This document shows, in pieces, positions 24,744 to 27,806 of a stretch of 27,806 nt of DNA. The stretch's first letter is position 1, and each line of letters begins with the position of its first letter. Below the pieces are notes generated by a model. The model searched no databases. It saw only the letters and a program-made list of their open reading frames with translations, and was not told where the DNA came from. Position numbers and translations under genes: made by a program. The DNA comes from a virus: IMG/VR virus record IMGVR_UViG_3300025012_000252, positions 1-27,806 of that record; one strand, given 5' to 3'.

Positions 24744-26405
24744 ATGGCAATACTCATATTTTCATCAAATGGCGAATTAACAACCGAAACCACTCTAGCA
24801 GCTGCGCTTACCGCATCAAGCACAGCAGGAAAGCGGATTGTCATAACCACACCGGGGCTATCGGTCACAACGGCATTAACAGTAGAAGGGGGGAGAACTT
24901 TAGAATGTGCAAACGGGGGCTACATCGCTTTGAGCGGCGCGGGGTCAATATCCGGCGTTAATCTAGTCACTCCTGAAATGTTTGGAGCCAAAGGCGATAA
25001 CTCAACAGATGATATTCTTGCTCTTGAAGCGGCAATTTCTGTGTTGAAACTCAGTGGCGGCGGCGAGCTAAAACTATCAAAGCTCTACAAGATCAGCCGC
25101 ACTTGGTACATATCCGGAACCATACCGTTAGATCCTGCTGTGACTCATTATTACGGTTATATCAAAATAACCGGCACGTCAAAAAGTGTGGGTATCGTAG
25201 GCAGCATGGTTGCAGGGAGCGTTGTCCAGTTCGGCACAGATACGGTTGCCATGTCATTTCCGACAATAATGGACGAGATGCAACTCAACGGCGGGGGGAA
25301 TAACGTCATAGTGCTAAATGGCGGGCTTTCAACAGCAAACTTTTCTCATATCGCAGAAGTCCGCAACATTTTGATTCTAGGTTTTGCCGGTGCTGATTCA
25401 GTGGGCTTCGATGAGGGTAGGATCACTGATGGTACAGTGTTAAACGTGCGCATATTGGGTGACAATGTCACGGGTAAAGGAGTCATCCAACGTCGTTCAA
25501 CGGTACAACTGCAAAACGTGAATATCTTTTATTGCGCTCATGGAGTGTATGTGCCTGGGACGGCAGAGGCATGTATTCAAATGATCGGCGGCAGCATCTT
25601 GCTGTGCTACAGCCTGATTACTTTTGAGGGCACTCTTGGCAATCATAATGCGAACTATCTGTTTGGTACTTTTGTAGGAGAATTGGAAGTATCAGCCGGA
25701 ATGAAAACCATTACCACTACAGGAACGCCTTTCGTCCCTTCATTGACATTTTACGGCTGTCTTTTTGGAAGCCGGGAATTTAACGACGTGACGCTAATAG
25801 ACTTCACTGATTTTAGCGGGTCCGTGTCCATGATTGGATGTGTCGGATGGGAAAACGGCGGGTCGGTTGAAGTCCTGATACCGTCAACTTTAGAATTTAA
25901 CAGCATTGGTAATACCAATATAACTATTGCCGCAGGGTCGGCTAAATATATGATCGACAAGCCAACCAACGAAACAAAACCGGCCTTTTCTGCCACCATA
26001 ACCGCCACACAGGCTGATGTTACAGGCGATGCGACAGCCTATACAGTTTTGTTTGGTACGGAACTTTTCGACAATTCCGCAGCGTATGACCCCACAACTG
26101 GTATTTTTACGGCGCAGGTCGCCGGCAAATATCGCTTTAATTCTTCTTTATATCTGACGGGTCTGGCGACTGGTCATACCACTGTAAGCATATCGTTGGT
26201 AACACCTACTTTAACTTACGTTAAACGGCATATTGCGTCGCTGGCCGGTGATAGATCGATCGATATAGATCAAATAGTCGACATGGCAGCAGGAGATACC
26301 GCGAAAATTGTTCTGACGGTGAGCGGGGGCACCAAGGTTGTAGATGTTTATGGAGATAACACCGCTAACCAATACTCGTTATTCAGTGGGGAGATGATTT
26401 TTTAA
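24744..26405 (+). CDS. Tailspike, pectate-lyase-like beta-helix with a C1q/TNF-like C-terminus
   Basis: The 553-residue protein starts with a short Thr/Ala-rich segment and then shows the hallmark of phage beta-helix spikes, VTPEMFGAKGDNSTDDILAL near residues 75-94. Beta-strand repeats (about 95-400) follow. Residues about 412-553 look like a jelly-roll C1q/TNF-type head: an early FSATITA, the NSAAYDPTTGIFTAQVAGKY segment with YRF, and an end at SLFSGEMIF. The likely role is binding, and perhaps cleaving, a surface polysaccharide. No catalytic residues can be assigned by eye. AAAGGAG at 24727-24733 precedes ATG 24744. The gene is more AT-rich than the ejection genes before it, suggesting exchange of the host-range module. 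Confidence 0.82.
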   Translation: MAILIFSSNGELTTETTLAAALTASSTAGKRIVITTPGLSVTTALTVEGGRTLECANGGYIALSGAGSISGVNLVTPEMFGAKGDNSTDDILALEAAISVLKLSGGGELKLSKLYKISRTWYISGTIPLDPAVTHYYGYIKITGTSKSVGIVGSMVAGSVVQFGTDTVAMSFPTIMDEMQLNGGGNNVIVLNGGLSTANFSHIAEVRNILILGFAGADSVGFDEGRITDGTVLNVRILGDNVTGKGVIQRRSTVQLQNVNIFYCAHGVYVPGTAEACIQMIGGSILLCYSLITFEGTLGNHNANYLFGTFVGELEVSAGMKTITTTGTPFVPSLTFYGCLFGSREFNDVTLIDFTDFSGSVSMIGCVGWENGGSVEVLIPSTLEFNSIGNTNITIAAGSAKYMIDKPTNETKPAFSATITATQADVTGDATAYTVLFGTELFDNSAAYDPTTGIFTAQVAGKYRFNSSLYLTGLATGHTTVSISLVTPTLTYVKRHIASLAGDRSIDIDQIVDMAAGDTAKIVLTVSGGTKVVDVYGDNTANQYSLFSGEMIF

Positions 26406-26453
26406 AAACGCTGAATGGATTGGGCCAATACGGTCACAATAGGGAGGCACTGA

Positions 26454-26939
26454 ATGGACGAGGCTAGACTATTAAAAACCTTGAAAGGTGATGAGGGCTT
26501 TATTCCAAAAGCGAAGTGGGATGTCAAGCAATGGTCGTATGGTTACGGCTGTCGCGCTCCGGGCAAAAATGCCACGATCACAGAGCCGGAAGCGGCTAAG
26601 GTTGTAGCGGCCAAGATGTATGAGTCGATAGCTGATTTCAATAGGATTTTTAAAGGGCATACCCAAAAGTTTAACGATGTCCGGGCTGAGTGCTTTGTCA
26701 ATCTCATTTTCAACATGGGACCGGGGAGACCTGGGGGGAGTGAGGGACTGCTCTCGTTTAAAAACACGCTCGGGTTGATCTTCAAAAATAAAGAAGTTCC
26801 TTGGTTGGATGTGGCAAAGGGATTGAAGGCTTCTCTCTGGTATAGACAGGTAGCAAAGAGCGGAGATTCTGACGGGCCGGGACCGGATGAAGGGCGCGGG
26901 GATCGTATCGTCCGACAGGTGGCCACAGGTATTTTTTAA
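26454..26939 (+). CDS. Endolysin, T4-type lysozyme (GH24-like)
   Basis: This 161-residue protein has the layout of a T4-type muramidase that cleaves the peptidoglycan glycan strands at lysis. E14 in LKGDEGF and D23 in KWDVKQWSYGYG have the nine-residue spacing of the T4 lysozyme pair E11/D20. S28 takes the place of the usual Thr. Downstream are the family-like FNDVRAECFVNLIFNMG segment and a C-terminal SLWYRQVAKSGDSDGPG-type loop ending R-G-D-R, comparable to the R-R-x-x-E region in relatives. No signal peptide or membrane anchor is visible, so release needs a holin. No holin is evident next to it. GGGAGG near 26442 precedes ATG 26454. Confidence 0.85.
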   Translation: MDEARLLKTLKGDEGFIPKAKWDVKQWSYGYGCRAPGKNATITEPEAAKVVAAKMYESIADFNRIFKGHTQKFNDVRAECFVNLIFNMGPGRPGGSEGLLSFKNTLGLIFKNKEVPWLDVAKGLKASLWYRQVAKSGDSDGPGPDEGRGDRIVRQVATGIF

Positions 26940-27019
26940 GTTTCATTTCTACGATTGTTAACGGAGGGTGGCGGGGTATGCGCCTGCAGATGGCAGTATT
27001 TACGCATAGGAGGGGTATC

Positions 27020-27568
27020 ATGGCGGCAATAGTTGGGACAATCAATCAATCGATTCTTGACAACGGTCATTACCTACTGAATGAGCGGATCGTCTATTAT
27101 TCTCCTCGGTACATGAAAACGATCACTGTATCGAAGGGGCGCGATTCAGACGGCGCAACAGGCGCTTTTGACGTTGTAAGCTGCGGCTGGTGGGTACATG
27201 ACGAGCTGTGCAAAAAGGGATGTTGGGACGACGGGACAAAGCTTTCGAACTGGCAGTGCTCCCAAGTTCTTCAGGACATCCTAGAATCGGAAGGGCGAAG
27301 GTTACAAGGGCTTTACTGGTTTTGGTTCACGCTGGCACTTGGCGGGGGAGAAGCGCGGAAGAATGGTATGTTCAGGGTGGCGTCAACGCTCTTGCTGATC
27401 GTGACGCTTTCTGGCTGCTCAACATTGGAGGCAACTAGCGACATTCTTGACATTCTGTACGATGACCCTGAAGCAGTATGCGACTCGGAATCCGTGGGAC
27501 TGCAATGGAAAGGAGAGACGTGCTTGAAGTATTCTGATGGCACGTATAGATGGAGTGCAACAAAATGA
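27020..27568 (+). CDS. DUF1353-like protein fused in frame to a lipoprotein sequence
   Basis: From ATG 27020 (strong AGGAGGGG at 27008-27015) the frame encodes 183 residues. An upstream ATG at 26978 is possible but less well placed. Residues about 35-90 show the DUF1353-type pattern: D-S-D-G-A-T-G-A-F-D, then WWVHDELCKKGCWDDG and a helix SNWQCSQVLQDILESEGRR. Relatives usually end soon after a Trp/Phe-rich helix and a G-G-G-x-A-R-x-N-G-M block, which is present here near residues 107-117. Instead of stopping, the frame runs on into a sequence that looks like a complete lipoprotein precursor. The product may be the fusion, two products, or both. DUF1353 function is unknown to me, although such genes often lie near phage lysis genes. 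Confidence 0.65.
   Translation: MAAIVGTINQSILDNGHYLLNERIVYYSPRYMKTITVSKGRDSDGATGAFDVVSCGWWVHDELCKKGCWDDGTKLSNWQCSQVLQDILESEGRRLQGLYWFWFTLALGGGEARKNGMFRVASTLLLIVTLSGCSTLEATSDILDILYDDPEAVCDSESVGLQWKGETCLKYSDGTYRWSATK
27368..27568 (+). CDS. Possible internal-start lipoprotein within the DUF1353-like frame
   Basis: Starting at the in-frame ATG 27368, the last 66 residues form a textbook lipoprotein precursor: short basic start MFRVAS, hydrophobic TLLLIVT, and lipobox L14-S15-G16-C17. The mature part has two more cysteines and a W-K-G-E-T-C-L-K-Y-S-D-G-T-Y-R-W end. GGAAG about 6 bases upstream could serve as the ribosome binding site. Its stop overlaps the next lipoprotein gene in an ATGA. A lipoprotein beside a lysozyme gene suggests an outer-membrane spanin-like or surface role, but no Rz-type inner-membrane partner is visible. 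Confidence 0.5.
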   Translation: MFRVASTLLLIVTLSGCSTLEATSDILDILYDDPEAVCDSESVGLQWKGETCLKYSDGTYRWSATK

Positions 27569-27806
27569 GATGGATACTGATAGCGGCACTATTATTCCTT
27601 ACTGGCTGCGTCGGGCTTGGCGGTCGGGATTCCTACGTCAGAACTTCAGACGGGAGAGAGTATCTGGTCCGCTGCCAAAGCGACGGAAAGGTCGAATACA
27701 CTGACGGGAACGTGAAGATCACCGTTGACAACCGTGGGCCACTCGGTCAGGTATGGGCGGCAGGAACGGCATCGCTCGGGAAAATTTACGACAAGGTGAA
27801 GGGTGA
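27565..27806 (+). CDS. Second lipoprotein, cut by the window end
   Basis: ATG 27565 overlaps the previous TGA. Eighty codons are visible before the window stops in mid-codon. The N-terminus MRWILIAALLFLTGCVGLGG has a lipobox L12-T13-G14-C15 and a Gly at +4, so lipid attachment at the outer or inner membrane of a Gram-negative host is expected. The mature part contains SDGREYLVRCQSDGKVEYTDG and a TVDNRGPLGQVW segment. I do not recognise a family. The paired lipoprotein genes after the lysozyme may belong to the lysis block or may be surface-modifying extras. Confidence 0.72.
   Translation, partial: MRWILIAALLFLTGCVGLGGRDSYVRTSDGREYLVRCQSDGKVEYTDGNVKITVDNRGPLGQVWAAGTASLGKIYDKVKG

Noticed and set aside
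24009-26405. A diversity-generating retroelement like that of phage BPP-1
   Set aside because: The head genes resemble BPP-1, so I looked for a reverse transcriptase and a template/variable repeat pair near the adhesin genes. None is visible in this window.

Overview
The window is a block of tailed-phage virion genes, all read from the + strand and packed with short gaps or overlaps. It comes from either a free podovirus-type (short-tailed) phage or a prophage. The head genes match the Bbp16-Bbp19 families of Bordetella phage BPP-1. The tail and ejection genes match the T7 gp11-gp16 series. A Gram-negative host is likely because the window has T7-type ejection proteins, two lipoproteins with lipoboxes and a T4-type lysozyme. 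Nothing here identifies the host genus, and no integrase, repressor, RNA polymerase, tRNA or CRISPR is visible.

Layout. 1-3655: the end of a small terminase gene, the large terminase, a small Pro/Arg-rich protein and the portal. 3652-7924: a small unknown protein and a 1309-residue Asp-box fibre with a signal-peptide-like start. 7991-11852: Bbp19-like protein, scaffold, a 69-residue Acb2/Tad1-like protein (candidate cyclic-nucleotide sponge), major capsid protein, Bbp16-like cement protein, an HeH-type small protein and a secreted-looking protein. 11943-16145: a coiled-coil membrane protein, tail tubular proteins A and B, and a gp13-like protein. 16149-23977: gp14-, gp15- and gp16-like ejection proteins, the last with an HExxH motif. 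24009-26405: a fibre adaptor and a pectate-lyase-like tailspike with a C1q/TNF-like C-terminus. 26454-27806: lysozyme, a DUF1353-like protein joined in frame to a lipoprotein, and a second lipoprotein that runs off the window. No gene-free stretch reaches 300 bases.

The most striking signal is a short N-terminal leader shared by six otherwise unrelated virion proteins: the Pro/Arg-rich protein, scaffold, major capsid, cement, gp14-like and gp15-like proteins. The consensus is a basic start, a few hydrophobic residues, then G-A-A-[VI]-[LVIM]-T-[TC]. In at least four of them it sits just before the point where I expect relatives to begin. Each leader has its own ribosome binding site and the codons differ, so the similarity is held at protein level. 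This looks like an undescribed tag on capsid and ejection proteins. A second notable item is the Acb2/Tad1-like gene between scaffold and capsid, which would place counter-defence inside a structural operon.
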